This document shows positions 47,829 through 61,495 of a DNA stretch of 64,000 nt, one piece after another. Each line of letters opens with the position of its first letter. Position 1 is the stretch's first letter. The notes under the pieces were generated by a model that was not told the DNA's origin, did not search any database, and saw only the letters and a program-made list of their open reading frames with translations. This DNA is from Ophioderma brevispina (Eukaryota; Echinodermata; Ophiuroidea; Amphilepidida; Ophiodermatidae): assembly GCA_023653785.1 (NCBI GenBank), contig JAMKCH010056573.1, forward strand, positions 1 through 64,000, read 5' to 3'. The position numbers and the translations under genes are program-made.

Positions 47829-50800
47829 ACACTTCTAGTGCGTCAGTGTATTGTTGATTATCCATTGTTGATCAGTGCATTATATCCTACGAATCAGTCT
47901 CCAGTAAGGTTATCTGAGGCAGAGAGCACAAATTATATAAACCTGCACGCCAAACAAAAGATTCTAGATAAACTTGCACGCGAAACAAAAGTATATTGAT
48001 AATTTGTGCACTCTGTCTTCTAGTGACTTCAGACAAACCTCTAGAAACACGGAGAATGATTCGTAAAATACAATGCTCTGAACAACAATGGATAATCAAT
48101 ATACAACAGATTTACCAACCATGTCCATCAAGCATCGTTCAGGGTGGTTGACAAAGTTATCCTAATGTGTGAAATGGCGTGCTTGAGTGGCTTTTCAATT
48201 CCCCCAGTTTCACCGGACATATAATATATATATTTTTTAATTCAAATGAAAAACTATGGAGTTGATAAAGTGAGTTTTCTGATCAAATTGAAAACCGAAC
48301 TTTTTACAATTGGGAATTGAAATCTGTACCCATCACTTGAAAAACATATTTTCTTTAAAAAAATAACCAAAAAATCAAGTTTATCATCCTGAAAATAGGG
48401 TATTCTCTATGAAAACGTAGATTTTCAGAAACTTAGTTTATTAGTCGATATTTTTTGAAGAACTTTATCATTTGATAAAACTGAGTTTAACGATGAGGCA
48501 ATGATTAACTGTTGAAAACCATGTTTCTCAAAAATATTTCAATAAACTCAGTTTTCAAGTAAAAACCTCAGTTTAAACAAGTTTACGTAAAAGATTATCA
48601 TTTTAAAGCTTCGCAAATAATATCTCGCACTAACGCAATGCATTTAGTACCTTTCAGTTCTCATTCAAAGGATCACTGTAAACTCAGAGTATACTTGAAC
48701 AGTATGGTTGTATGAATGATAACCTTTTCCTGTCCCTGGACCTATGGATTTATGAACAATACCCTTGGGAAAATCGAAGTGCTTTAAATGCTAATTCCAT
48801 TGAATAATCTGTCTTTTTTTATAATTATTTTATTATTTTTTTTACCGTTTCTGGTAGTCTACCCTTTCCGTGACGATTTTGGTGTAAGGCCGGGTCTCCT
48901 CTATCGATTTCTGAGTAGCGACCTACATCTTCAATCCAGGGGAAATTCGAATTAACCGCCTGAGGCACTTGTCAATGATTTCGTAAGTTCACTACACGTG
49001 CTGCGCAAATTACAACAAACGCCTATACTGTCCTTCACTGGCATGCCGCTGTATCCAGACTCCAGTAAACTTTATCAATATGGCCTTCTGCTGTCCTTCT
49101 CTCAATTTCCCACATATCGGCAAAACAGTTTGTTGACTAGGTTCCCTGATTACTCGGGATGTTATAAATTAATAATTTTAAATTTTCAAAATTGAGCTGA
49201 AATTGGACTGAAAGTAAAAAAATCAACGGTTTTGCGTCCGACTGCCCGATTGATGGCACGCTTTCTCACTAAGAAAAATTTTACAAGCGCGCGCTGACAT
49301 TACTCGTACTCGGTACAGCGCACGAGTTGACTATAGACTTTATCCAATCTGGACTTGGCCACGATCAGTTGTAAGAGATGCCCAATATGGTTTCATGTAT
49401 TTTGGGGTTTTGTGGGCAGAATTTTTTGCCAAAGGTTAGCATATAATATTTTTGACAAAACGAGATGGAAAGAAGTTTTAAAATCGAAGCGCAAATAGTG
49501 TGGAAGTCTCGGGGGTGCGTGACGTATATTTTTTTTTTTTTTAAGGAGAAGGCAACAGTACAATCAAATCAAACTTTGAAATGGACCTCGTTTTTAGGCC
49601 AAATGAGTTCTGATTTTCAAAGGTCAGCGCTGGCAGTCTTTTCATGAATATAATTGGTACTTCAATCTGGGCTACTTCTGAACCCAGTCCCCGGGAAGGG
49701 GATAAACTCAGTTTTCAAGTAAAAAAACCTCAGTTTAAAAAACAGACATTTTATAAAGATAATTATATTTAAAGCTTAGCAAATATAAAATCTCGCACTA
49801 CTCAAATGCAATTTAGTACCGGTTGTCATTCTTCAGTCAAAATATCACTGATAACTCGATTATAAACTTAACAGTAGGGTTTATGAATGATAATCTTTCA
49901 TCATTGAGAGCTTTTCTCTTTTCTCGATAAAACTCATTTTCAATAAAAAAACAATTTTTCCCTAAAACTAAATTTTCAGTGAAAACAAAGCTTTCCGTTA
50001 ATACCACGAAATCCCGAAAAAAAATAATAAAATCATATGTACAAAAAACGACGTATGAGGATGTAGCCTGCCATACATGGCATAACTATCGGGCTATACC
50101 TACTGTTTGCCGACGTAGAGACCCGCATCCCATCGACAGTGCCCCCGAAAAATTAGTGATTTTTCGGCACATGTGTCAATTTACATATAAAACAACATAT
50201 GCCTATACTATTATAGCTATACTAACAGATTTAATATATGCTAATTGGCTTATTTAGGGGCGCTACGGTACCGGACGCATTGAAAAGATGTATAAAAGTA
50301 TAGAAATGACATTGTATGCACGCACGGGGGAGGGTACATTAGTTGCCAACAACCCCCCCCCCCCAAAAAATGGTTACGGCCACTGGCATGAAACGTGTCA
50401 TTACAACCCATCCATACACACAAACCGTATTTCCTTGAGATTTACTGTTTACTTTCAGTTGAGCATGAGTTGCGCTACTCGAAAACCAACGACACCCCAT
50501 AATAGCTTTGTCAAAACCTCAATGCTGTTGTTTGTTGATACTTATCATAGTTACAATAAACGGGATGAATTTAGTATTGCTAACCACCACATAAGTGCAG
50601 TTTTTCCGTTGATGTCGGCCGAATTCATATTGGTGGTGGCACCATATACAAATTCAATTTTAAACTACCCATTTTTATAGGCCGTGTGGACATGTGTGTA
50701 CAATACACACTAGTACTAAGCCTAAACATCGGACCACATACCTATTATTGGAGACTCCAGTTCAAATACTTCCACTAGCTCATTCATTCATAACTGTTAT

Positions 50801-51295
50801 AACTGGCAATATTTGTTGTTTCGGCAGTTCACCTCTTGTGTATGCGTTCCGCAAGAATACTGTGTGTTAGCTCAAATGACCTCATTACTTAGTCAAACAC
50901 CATGGCCTTCCAAGTGATGGACCCCTTCAACAAACCTAGCAACAAACAATAATCCCTACAAACTGCGCGATTGATCGATACAGGTTGGATGAGCAAGAAG
51001 GCCAAGTGATCAACGGTGTTTAATGTGAGGTGTTATTATTTTTAACGGTGGTACATTTATTAAGTTGAAAACACATATTCCTATTTTACGTTGGTTTGAA
51101 AAATGATGCATGCTAAGGGTATGACGGATATTTGACTGAGCTACGTGCATATGTTAAATAATTGCGGTGTGAGCCACGAGTTATCCCTTGGGGGGCTCAA
51201 GGCCTTCGGCCTTTCGGACCCAAAGTGTGGACAAACTCGTACTCTCACGCAATTATCTATACATAATGCACTCAGCTACGTCAATTATCCTATAC
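47825..51295 (+). repeat. Module X, copy 2
   Basis: Same landmarks and order as 33,150-36,120. Keeps the empty TTAA site (51,154-51,157) for the family A insertion of copy 1. Interrupted by about 970 bp at 48,730-49,698, and the ~190 bp to the left of that insertion (48,541-48,729) is repeated to its right (49,699-49,891). Confidence 0.8.
48730..49698. other. Insertion in module X copy 2, origin unknown
   Basis: About 969 bp absent from copy 1. Less AT-rich than its surroundings, with no match elsewhere in the window. Contains a T-rich run near 49,531-49,542. No frame with recognisable domains. Ends are TGTCCCTGGACC and CCAGTCCCCGGG, not a clear inverted repeat. Confidence 0.55.
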
Positions 51296-51520
51296 AAAAT
51301 AGCAGGATGACAATGACTATCTACAGTGATAGCAGAATGACAACAATGTCTATCTACAGTCATTCTGCTGTACATTGTGGATGGCCCCCATGTATTGCAT
51401 TCTGCTCTCTACGAGAGTAGATCTCATGATGGAAACATAGCATCTACACTGAACAGTAGATACGCGGGTTGACAAAGCAAGGGTATCTACAGTAGATAGC
51501 AGAATGACATAGCGAATGGC
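51296..51520 (+). repeat. Minisatellite array 5a with orientation switch
   Basis: Forward units, then inverted unit sequence near 51,355-51,420 (GCATTCTGCTCTCTACGA), then forward units before module F. Confidence 0.78.
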
Positions 51521-51521
51521 A

Positions 51522-51975
51522 ACTGTACTTAAGATTGATCCTGTAAGATGGAACGTCAGTTTGATGTAAAGAACCGCCATTCCGTTTAGGCTAGTAAACA
51601 CTTTTAGTTTGTCCTATAAAATTAATAGTTTTATGATATGTATGTTATGCTGTTTAACGTCACGATCGGGTTCTTTTAATTAATTATTTTAATGCCGTGT
51701 CATGATCATGTAGTGTCATGTCGTATCCATATCGTGTTTCATTAGGTAATTTATGTGATGAAATGTGATGCTATCCCTCAATATTCATGTTATTTTTATG
51801 ATTTGTGTTATATCTTAAAACCTGCATTTAAAATTATATTAAAAAAAATACATAAATTAATTAATTATCGGGCCCTTTTAGCGAGGTACCAAAGTTATCG
51901 GGTTATGGGCGTGCCGTCAAAGGTCGTAGGGAGTGCGCGCGCCGGCGTGGTTTGTGATGTGTGGGTGTGTGTTTG
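51522..51975 (+). repeat. Module F
   Basis: GGAACGTCAGTTTGATGTAA, AACGTCACGATCGGG, GTCATGATCATGTAGTGTCA and GCGCGCCGGCGTGG, then a GT-rich run and minisatellite units. Slightly longer than the other copies. Confidence 0.8.
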
Positions 51976-54900
51976 GGCTAGGCCTATCTACAGTAGATAG
52001 CAGGATGACAACAATGATATCTACAGTAGATCGCAGGCAAGACAATTGCTAATCTACAGTAGATAGCAGAATGACCCAACACATATCTACCTCCAGTTAT
52101 ATAAGCAGAATGACACAATAGCTATCAACAAGTAGATAGCAGGTTAACCATAATGGGCTATCTCTACATTAGATAGCAGGATGACACGAATCAGCTATCT
52201 ACAGTAGATATCAGGATGACAACAATGGCTATCTACAGTAGATACCAGGATGATAACAATGGTACTACCTACAATAGCGGGATGACAACAATGACTATCT
52301 ACAGTAGATAGCAGGATGACAACATGGATATCTTACAGTAAATAGCAGGATGCCATCAATGGCTTTCTCTACAGTAGATAGCAGGTTGACACGATGTCTG
52401 TACCTACAGTAGACTTAGCAAAGATGACAAACACTGGTTAGCTCCAGTAGAAGCATTACAACAATGGCTATCTACAGTAAATAGCAGGATGACAACAATT
52501 GCTATCTACAGTAGATAGCAGGATGGAAACAATGGCTACTACAGAGATATCAGGTTTGACACAAGTGGCTATATACATAAATATTACAGGATGAAACAAT
52601 AGCTTTCTTCATTAGATAGCAGAATTACAACAATTGCGCTGAATCTACAGCAGAAAGCAGGATGATAAGAATGGTTATCTACAGTAGATAACAGGGTGAT
52701 AACAATGGTTAGCTACATAAATAGCACGCATGACAACAAATGAATGCTACAGTAGATAGCGGATGACACCAATGGATATCTAACAGTAATACCAGGATGA
52801 CAATGGCGAATCGACAGTAGATAGCAGTTGACAACGATGGCTACCAACTAATAGCAGGATGACAACATGGCTATCCTAACAGTAGACTCTCAAATGACAC
52901 AATGGCTATCTACAGTATATAGCACTGGATGAACAGTGGCTATCTACAGTAGAATAGGCAGGCTGGAAACAAGTGGCTATCTACAGTAGATATCAAGGTT
53001 TGACACATGGCTAATCGTCAATGCGCGGATGGGAAAACAATAGCTATCTTCCAACAATTAGATAGCACAGCATTACAACAATGGCCTATCTACACGCAGA
53101 AGCAGGATGATAACATGGTTTCATCCTACACTAGATACAGGTGAATACCATGGTTAGTACTCATCATAGCATTCAGCAATGACAACCAATGACACTACAG
53201 TCAGATAGCAGCTTGACACAATGGCTATTTTTACAGCTATATCAGATAAAAATGATCCTACAGTAGATACCCAGGAATGACATAACTATCCTAAAAGAAA
53301 ATACAGGATGACAAATGAAACCTGCACAATAGATATCAGAATGACAACAATGGCGTACCTACATTAGATAGCAGGTTGATTAACAATGGCTACCTACATA
53401 GATAGCAGAAATGGACAACAATAAGCTTACTACAGTAGCTCGGAGATGAAAATGGAATATCTACATTCGATAGCAAGTCGTCAACAATGGCTATATACAG
53501 CAAATAGCAGGATGGCAACAATAGCTATCTCCATAGAATAGCAGAATGATAATGGCTAACTACAGTAGACAGAAGGATGACTTCAATGGCAATCTACACA
53601 TTAGAGAGCAGATGACAACAATTGCTATCTACAAGAGATAGCAGATACACACACTTGTATCTAGAAGCTCAGACTAGCAGGATTTTATATGCGTACAAAT
53701 GGCTATCTACAGTCGATAGCAGGAGGAAACAACAATGATACATACAGTAGAAACTGGAGAATACCATGGTTTTCTACGTAGATAGTAGGATGTCACAATG
53801 GCTATCTACAGTAGATAGCAGACTGACAACAAATACATCTACGTAGATAGCATAATGACAACATGGATATTACAGTAAAACATCAGGAAACAATGGCTAG
53901 TCGTACGGTAATAGCAGGTTGAACACAAATGTGTATCTACATTAAATACGCAGGGATGAACACCAAATGGCTATCTACGGTAGATCGCAGGATGACAACA
54001 CTGGATTCTTACAAGTAGATAACAGATGACAATGGCTATCTCATAATACGAATGACAACAATGCTATCTCCGTAATACAAGAAAAATGACACCAATAGCA
54101 TTCTGCAGTAGATAGCATGTTGACAACACTGGCTATCTACCGTAGATAGCAGGATGACAACAATCTCTATCTACAGTAGATAGCACGGATTACAAAACAA
54201 TGATTATCTACAGTAGATAGCAGTTCGACAACAATGGCCCATTTAAACCAGTAGATGCATAATGACAACAACGGCTTATCTACAGTGATAGCGGTTGACA
54301 ACAATGGCTATCCTAGATGCAGACTGACAATGGCTTATCTACAGTCATACAGCAAAGACGACAAATTGTTGCTACCTAAATAGGCAGCATGACAACATTA
54401 AAAATCGCAGCATGGGATCTCCAAGATAACATGCTGACAATGCTATCTTACAGTAGATGCAAGATTGGCACACAATGCTACTACATTAGATAGCAGGATG
54501 ACAATGGATATCTAGAGTAGATAGCAGAATGACAATAATGGCCATCTATAGTAGATAGCAGGATGACAACACTAGGAACATTGGCTTCATCTAAGTAGAT
54601 GCATGATTCTATAATCTACATTGATAGCAATTGATTACATTCACTAAACCACATAAGAATAGCATGTTGACAACCTTAGGCATTAATCTAACGTTATAGC
54701 AGAATGACAATAATGGCCATCTACACTAGATAGATTGACAATAAGGGCCATTAGTAACATGTCGATAACCTTCGTCTAACCACAGTAGATAACAGGTTTT
54801 ACATGTTTATTGGTTTCTCTACAGTAGATAGCAGAAGTAACAACAATGTCCGGTCCACTGGTATAAAAACAGGTTGGGCAACAATGGCGATCTACATGAT

Positions 54901-55285
54901 AGCAGAGTGACAACGATGGCTATCTACAAAGATATCAGATTGACAACAATGGCTATCTAACCAAGCAGATAGCATGATACAATGGCTATCTACAGTAGAT
55001 AGCAGTAATGACAACAATATAATATATAATAGATAACAGATAGCATGATACACTCCTACAATCACTTCCCTGCGTATAATGTGAAACGAGTAAATCGATT
55101 CCTTATAGCAAAAGACTGTTTCTCATGTATACGTTTCCAATAACATGCTGCCTTTAGTTAGTCCGTGGTTTGGTTACTTTATCTTTGCCCCATTACAAAA
55201 AGATAGCACGATGACAACAATAGCTATCACACAGTAGATAATGGAATGAGACAGGCTATCTACAGTAGATAGTAAGTACACAGTG
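51976..55285 (+). repeat. Minisatellite array 5b
   Basis: Around 90 imperfect 34-bp units. Quality falls toward 54,560-55,060, where units become hard to align. About 140 bp of unrelated sequence interrupts at 55,060-55,200, and the array resumes for two or three units. The variant block with TTGCTACCTAAATAGG appears near 54,365. Confidence 0.9.
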
Positions 55286-55319
55286 CTGAAGTCCATTTAT
55301 CATAACATGCCTTCTTTAA

Positions 55320-56136
55320 CACTTAATTGCCCAAGCGTAAAAAAACTTTCCTGTTAGTGCCCAAGGGGGGGGGGGGTTTTTCCTAGGGACCCAACCAGAT
55401 AACCACTTTCCCGTGGAGTTTGATCATGACACTAACACAAATAAATGGGGGTCCACGTAAGAACCACATACCCACAAAAAATGAAAATCCGACCTTTGAC
55501 CTATGACCTATTGCCATTGAAATTGGTCACGCTTCTGAAACAGAGTGGGTCTACAGTTCCATCCCAGCGAACTCCAATATAAGGTTTTTGAACCAAAATA
55601 ATTCATTATATTACTCTAAATAACCAATTAAAATATCCATTGCAAATATAGCCAAATTTATACCATCCTTGTATTTTTCTCAAAACTTCAAATCGCCTTA
55701 TTTTTCCCCATAGACTTACACTGTTAAGAGCACGGCATGACAAAATTAAAAATGTTAATAAAATTATGATAGAAAGGGTTATTTGATTTAAGTATTATTA
55801 TTATTAATTAATTAACCCTCCTAGGTATATAATCTAAGCAAATAAATCCCCAGATTTAATTACTTTGTATTTTTTTAATTAGTACATATCTGGATTTTTT
55901 TTCATTCACTTCCGTTAGTGCCCAAGGGGGGGGGAGGTTTTATTTTTAATAATTAACCTAATTATTCTAATGAATCCGGTGGGCGGATTTAAATTTTTTT
56001 GTATCAGTAAGAAGCGTATTCCATAATCAACAATAGCAGCAAAAAACTCCTTGAAAAATTTGAATTTGCGTAACCGAGAATCGCAAAAAAACAAATGTTG
56101 GGTTACTAGGACCCCCCCCCCCCTTGGCACTTAGTG
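55320..56136 (+). mobile_element. TTAA-flanked non-autonomous element, family A
   Basis: About 817 bp after TTAA at 55,316-55,319. The right end reads GGCACTTAGTG followed by TTAT, so the right target copy has one change. Same interior as 35,172-36,002, without the nested element. It sits just beyond the end of array 5b. Confidence 0.75.
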
Positions 56137-56140
56137 TTAT

Positions 56141-58611
56141 CTGTGGTTTTTTGTTGGCTCTTCTTTCTCATGTTTCAGGATGAAAATTGTTGTAAACTTT
56201 TAAAGATGATGGTTTTTCACTTTTGGTGGTTTGTAATGTCTTCGTAGGTTGCGTGTCGAACTAGCTACAATCTTTAAAAAATACTTGGGACATTAATGGA
56301 CCATTTGCTGCTTTGCTCACCCATGGTTAAGAACCTATATAAACCAGTGTTTTTTGAAATGCTCAAGACTGTAAAAAAATTTATTATCGAAAGGATTGTG
56401 GGAAAAACGGATACGACCGTTGCGATTGCGCGTACACATTTCCGTGTCCTGCGATCACCGAAGCACCCGACAAAAACATTTTTTCTCGCTAGGTTCTATA
56501 GGTTCAGACCCAATTACGAATACGATACATATTCAAAACAAACATATAACGAACGGACCCTCTGATGCCAAACATCCATAGAAGCCCCTTCGTTTTTTCC
56601 GGAGATATTTGAGATTAGTTTCAATTAACACACATTCCTCTTAATTAACGAACTGATAACGTTAATTTCTTCGGCGCAGTACCAATTTAGATAACACTAT
56701 CTTTTGCAGTCGGTGAGACAGACTACACCGTGGGGAATACTTACCGGACCGTCGTAGCATGCAAAGGTTTGTGTTTCCCATAATAAGTTACCAACAGCGT
56801 ACTTCTACTTCATTTTAAAACCATAAAAAGTCTGGTTCCTTCCCCCCCAGACTATATCAGTCAGTCGCTAGGTAGCTGCGATCATGAAGTCAATTCTCCC
56901 GGATTCTGTTTTCATGATCCCGTTCATTGCGAGAGTTTAATCCAATCTGTTACATGACCAAACACTTTCCGAATCGAGACTCCAACATGGTAATTGAAGT
57001 GATTATAAGTAATTATTATAATTTGGTTGAATATTTAATTGTGGGGGGGATTTTGATGATGAACTACACCTCATCGAATTTTCCAGAAAAATGACATCCG
57101 ATATTTTATTCTTGAACCCAAAACTGACAATTTTAAAAGGTACCATTCCTGTAAGGAAGTCAGAACATGCCCCCCCCTCTTTCCATCTACCCCTTGTTTG
57201 TTTCCTTAACAATTATTTTGCCAACTTCTATCTTGACATCAAACTGCAAGCTTTCTGTTGGCGATACCTTCATTAGGGTAAAACCATTCAAGTCACCTCC
57301 GAAATTGGTTTACTCAAACTCTACAAAACATTCGAAAATTTTCGATTACACTACGTCTCATCAATACATTTGCACAGTTTTCATAATGACTCGCCCGCGG
57401 TCAGTGCACACAATTTCGCGTGTTTGAAACAGGTTAAGCCTTGGCATGCTTGATCAGACTTGATTCACCTGGCCTGCTTTGTGTTAGTCAATAGAAAACC
57501 AGTAACACAAGCAAAGCACAGCCTAGTTAATTTTACATGCGATTTTACTTTTCACGAACTATTTGCTCCGCTACCCATCCTTGTTTTAATAAACAATATC
57601 AGCAAAATTAATGAATTGTTTTGAAGAGTGAAGGATTGTGCTTATTTATTGCCGGTCCATAGTATATAATGTGTTGTAAGCAAGGTTTGGCACCGTTAAA
57701 TATTATAAACATAAAGCATAAATTTAACAACGTGTTGTTAAAAAACGTGTTATTAAACACTTCTGAAATGGGGTCTTCAGGCTGTTAAAGTTAACCACAA
57801 AAAATAACAAATTAATAAATACTTCCCCACAATTTACTCCAACTTGAAGATGAATTTGTGGGTTTAAGAAGGAACTAGTTGTAATTTTGATTTTTAAAAA
57901 GTTTTGTTTCAAAATGTATGACATATTCAAAATAACAGCTATGCGTGAAGCACCAGTGACCAGTCAGGCATAAATGCAAACACAGAGAACCGATTTCTCA
58001 TAGCTGGGGACTGACTGATATACTCAAGGGGGTGAAACCCATTCAAAACCATCGTCCGTTGCTGGGCGCTGACATGTTTGAATATTGCACGGAATATTAT
58101 TAGATTTGGTTGCTTGTATACACACTTAATGTCCAATTCGATACAAACAATCCGCCCAAAATATCAGTTGTTGGATGTTGGGTGCTATTGGGTGGTTAAA
58201 TTTTGTCCTACCCATGGCCACACAAACGAATGAATTACCGTCAGTCCGTCTTTTTAAATACAACCGCCTCCATGAATCCCAGCTTTTCACTAGTGCGCAT
58301 TGCCTTATGAGAAAAAAGAGTATCTGAGCACCATGATCCAGGTCCACTATTATTACAACCTGGCCACCTCTAACATAACAATCAATTTTGATCAACTGCC
58401 GATTAGTGTATATGCAAAGCGGCACCCACAGTATGTGGAAGAAAGCGGAGGGAGGCAAAGCCATTGCTTTCTATTGTTGGTATCTATGTTTTCTTTGTGT
58501 TCGGCAAACATGCGAGACCGAGAGTTCTAAAGATTACGTAACGTTTGCCTCTCTATCTATAATAGAACCTCTTTTTGTATATTACACACAATAAAGGCTT
58601 TTTTAACTTTA
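56141..58611. other. Intergenic, nothing recognised
   Basis: About 2.5 kb of apparently single-copy sequence. Several frames of 60-112 residues were inspected and show no signal peptide, domain motif or consistent composition. A weak inverted repeat (GCTTTGTGTTA against TAACACAAGC) occurs near 57,477-57,525. Confidence 0.45.
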
Positions 58612-60785
58612 TTGTTTTTCTGTGTCCCATTTTTGGTTTGCAATGTAGTTATACGAGATTCCAGTTGATAGTGGCATAGCCTCTACTTTTTTGTACGTGA
58701 ATGTGAATTGAGGGATTAGGATATAAAAACTAGTCCGTGTATTGTGGTATGAATGTGCGCTATAGCCATGAATGATCCACCCTGGAGCGTGGGCCATTCA
58801 CAGTCCAATCAATAGTCAAAGCCTAAACCCTCAAAGAAAGCGCAAAAACCAAATCCAGGATAGTTTCAGTGAAAGCAGGTGAAGCTGAACTTATATAGAA
58901 GATTAAAGTTTCTGCATTGGTTTTCACACACACAGTGACTGAAGCCTTCAAAATTTATGATATGTTTGTTGTAGGCAATGCATGTTTAAACCCATTCTTG
59001 GGTAGCATAAACCCACTATGCATCACATAGGGTAAAATACAAAGTATTTGATTGGACGAACAACGTCACTTTATTTGTAGTTGGCCAGTTTTCTTTCAAT
59101 CCGATCTCTGTTTTTATTGCGAGGAAGAAATCGAAAATTTTCTGGTATTTCTGTCCCCTATTTTTTGAGTAATGGACAAAGTCCAAACTCAGCCCATAAC
59201 TCTACCACAATTTAAATCTACTGTAATATGCCATGTTGACGCAAGTTACACGTATTATCTGCACAGATGCCATGTCACCCTCGTGTTACCGTCACTTTAG
59301 GTCGAGGACACAGTGGTGTAACAGCATGCCATAACAAAAAAACGTAATACTTTGGCAAAAGGCAAGTGCTTCCTTTGATTCCTTTACATTTTCAATATTT
59401 GGAGAGGCAGCAGAGTTGACACAATGAGATACACCTTTTGCCATAAAAGTGCCAAATGTCTACTTAAATTAATGCAAAAAAAAAATGGAAAATATATTAA
59501 AAACGGGGTTTTGATATTACGACATAGTTCCAATTGAAGTACTAATACGTGGAATCAAAAACATTTGTGCAGACGGTTTTGCAGATACCTTGCCCTTGAT
59601 AAAGGCACTGATCATAGATGTGTTGTTTGTGTTTTAAATACAGCAAATCTAATATACTTCCAAATGTTTTTAAAAAATGAAGAAAACGATTAAAAATAAG
59701 CCAGATATGACCACTTTTGTAAGTTTCACACCACTTTTTGCCCTCCATTCCAATAGGGAATTTACACAGTTAAGCAAGAATCCGTCAATGTACGATATAA
59801 GGGGCATAGCATTATGAAATGGTGACCCATGCTATTTTGTTTAAATTTGCCTCTAATAATACCATATCTCCCATCCTTCATGAATCTTCACAAAGAATGT
59901 GTAATCTTCACATAAACAAATTCTCACCAATTAATCCTGATGTGTAATGAAAAAGGTTTCAACACTACTACTGTCCTCCAGGTTTAGATACAATTTATGC
60001 CAATTTACAAGGGACTAACTCTTTGCAATATCCTACACAATGGGAAGATCTTGTTTTGGGGCTTGCTCTGGCAACAGGTGAATTGGTGTTGGATTCGTCA
60101 TATCAGTTGGCACCTTGGTATAAATAAATTCATTGACTAATCGATTGAAATAACTCAGAAAATGTAGCATTAAGTTTGACAAAGGCCCATCATGATATTG
60201 ATATTGTAACATTCTCGACAAACATACGTTTAATGGCGGTAATTCCCATAGGAATGGCGAAAAAAGGGGTTTGCTTAGGATTTGGTCATATTGGCTTATT
60301 ATTTAATCGATTTCTTTCATTTTTCACAATTTGGAAGTATAGTAGATGTTGTGTTTTATAAAACAACAGAATCTATGATATAGTGATGGCATTAAGGTCA
60401 AGAATCATCTTTAAATCCTGCACAATTTTTTTTGGAGTTCACGAGTACAGACTAATAAACGGCGGGGTAATAAACTTGTTCGATATAAATCATATCTCTG
60501 ATGAAAAACACAGTCTGATAAGCTTGCTTTGGCCATAAAGATAATGCACGAATATATAACATTGACATGCTTTACCCAGATGAAACCACTATAAATTTAT
60601 CATCTCATTGTTTGCAAAAGTAGTACCTAATTAGATCTATTTCCCATATTACAATGAGAGAGACCTTTTTGTCATAAAAGGTCAAAAATGTCTATTCAAA
60701 TAATGAAAAAAATGTATTTATTAAAAACTTGGTTTTAACACTTATATGGATGAGGTCTTCCTACTACCTTTGGTGGATCGATGAC

Positions 60786-60806
60786 GGGGGGGGGGGGGGG
60801 GGGGGG
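60786..60806 (+). repeat. Poly-G tract, 21 bases
   Basis: Uninterrupted G run between two copies of the local repeat family. Length in the assembly is probably approximate. Confidence 0.9.
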
Positions 60807-61495
60807 CTACGAAAAGCACTTTTACAAAGGAATTTTTGAACGAAATTTATACCACACATGCAGGATCATAAGACAATAAGCAATATAATTCCACACAGAT
60901 ACCTACAAATTAGGGGCAAAATATTATTTTCAAATTCGGAATAAAGGGAACTCAAATTAACACTGCCTCGTTTCCACAAAATTATTATTGTGGAATGAAA
61001 AAATTGTAAATATGTGTTGTAAAAGGTCCACACTATCTATATTGAGTATAACTGAACTGATGTCATTTTTTAACACTTTATTCCAGCGTTGCAATATATT
61101 TGGTTTATTTTGTGTATTGTCTATCTTTTGGTTGCGCTTGACTTGACGCAAAAAAAAATCCATCGCGTCATTTCTGCGCCAATCTGCCAGGGTCTCTAGG
61201 ATCCTCCCTTATGCACTAACAGGAGAGCCCATGAAAAAAAATAGAGTAACTGGGATTCTAATTTTCATAATACATGTACCCCATGACATAATTGAAGTCA
61301 TTAAATAGTAAGAAAATTCTATGGAGGTATGGTAGGCCACCGGTGCTATTATATTCTTTATTCGTCCTATAGAAGTTCACTGCAGAAAGCTATGGTAAAT
61401 TACACGTTATAAAAGAAACATCCATGCCAAATGGGCTTAATATAGGTAAGATAACTCATACTTTACCAATTAAAGCAATCCGCACAAATCTAGGT

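Noticed and set aside
50288..50680. 130-residue plus-strand frame in module X copy 2
   Set aside because: The equivalent part of copy 1 (34.5-34.8 kb) gives a different, shorter frame, and no domain features are present.
56296..58530. Several frames of 60-112 residues
   Set aside because: Overlap one another on both strands, have no signal peptide, motif or homologue that I recognise, and are as expected by chance at this length.
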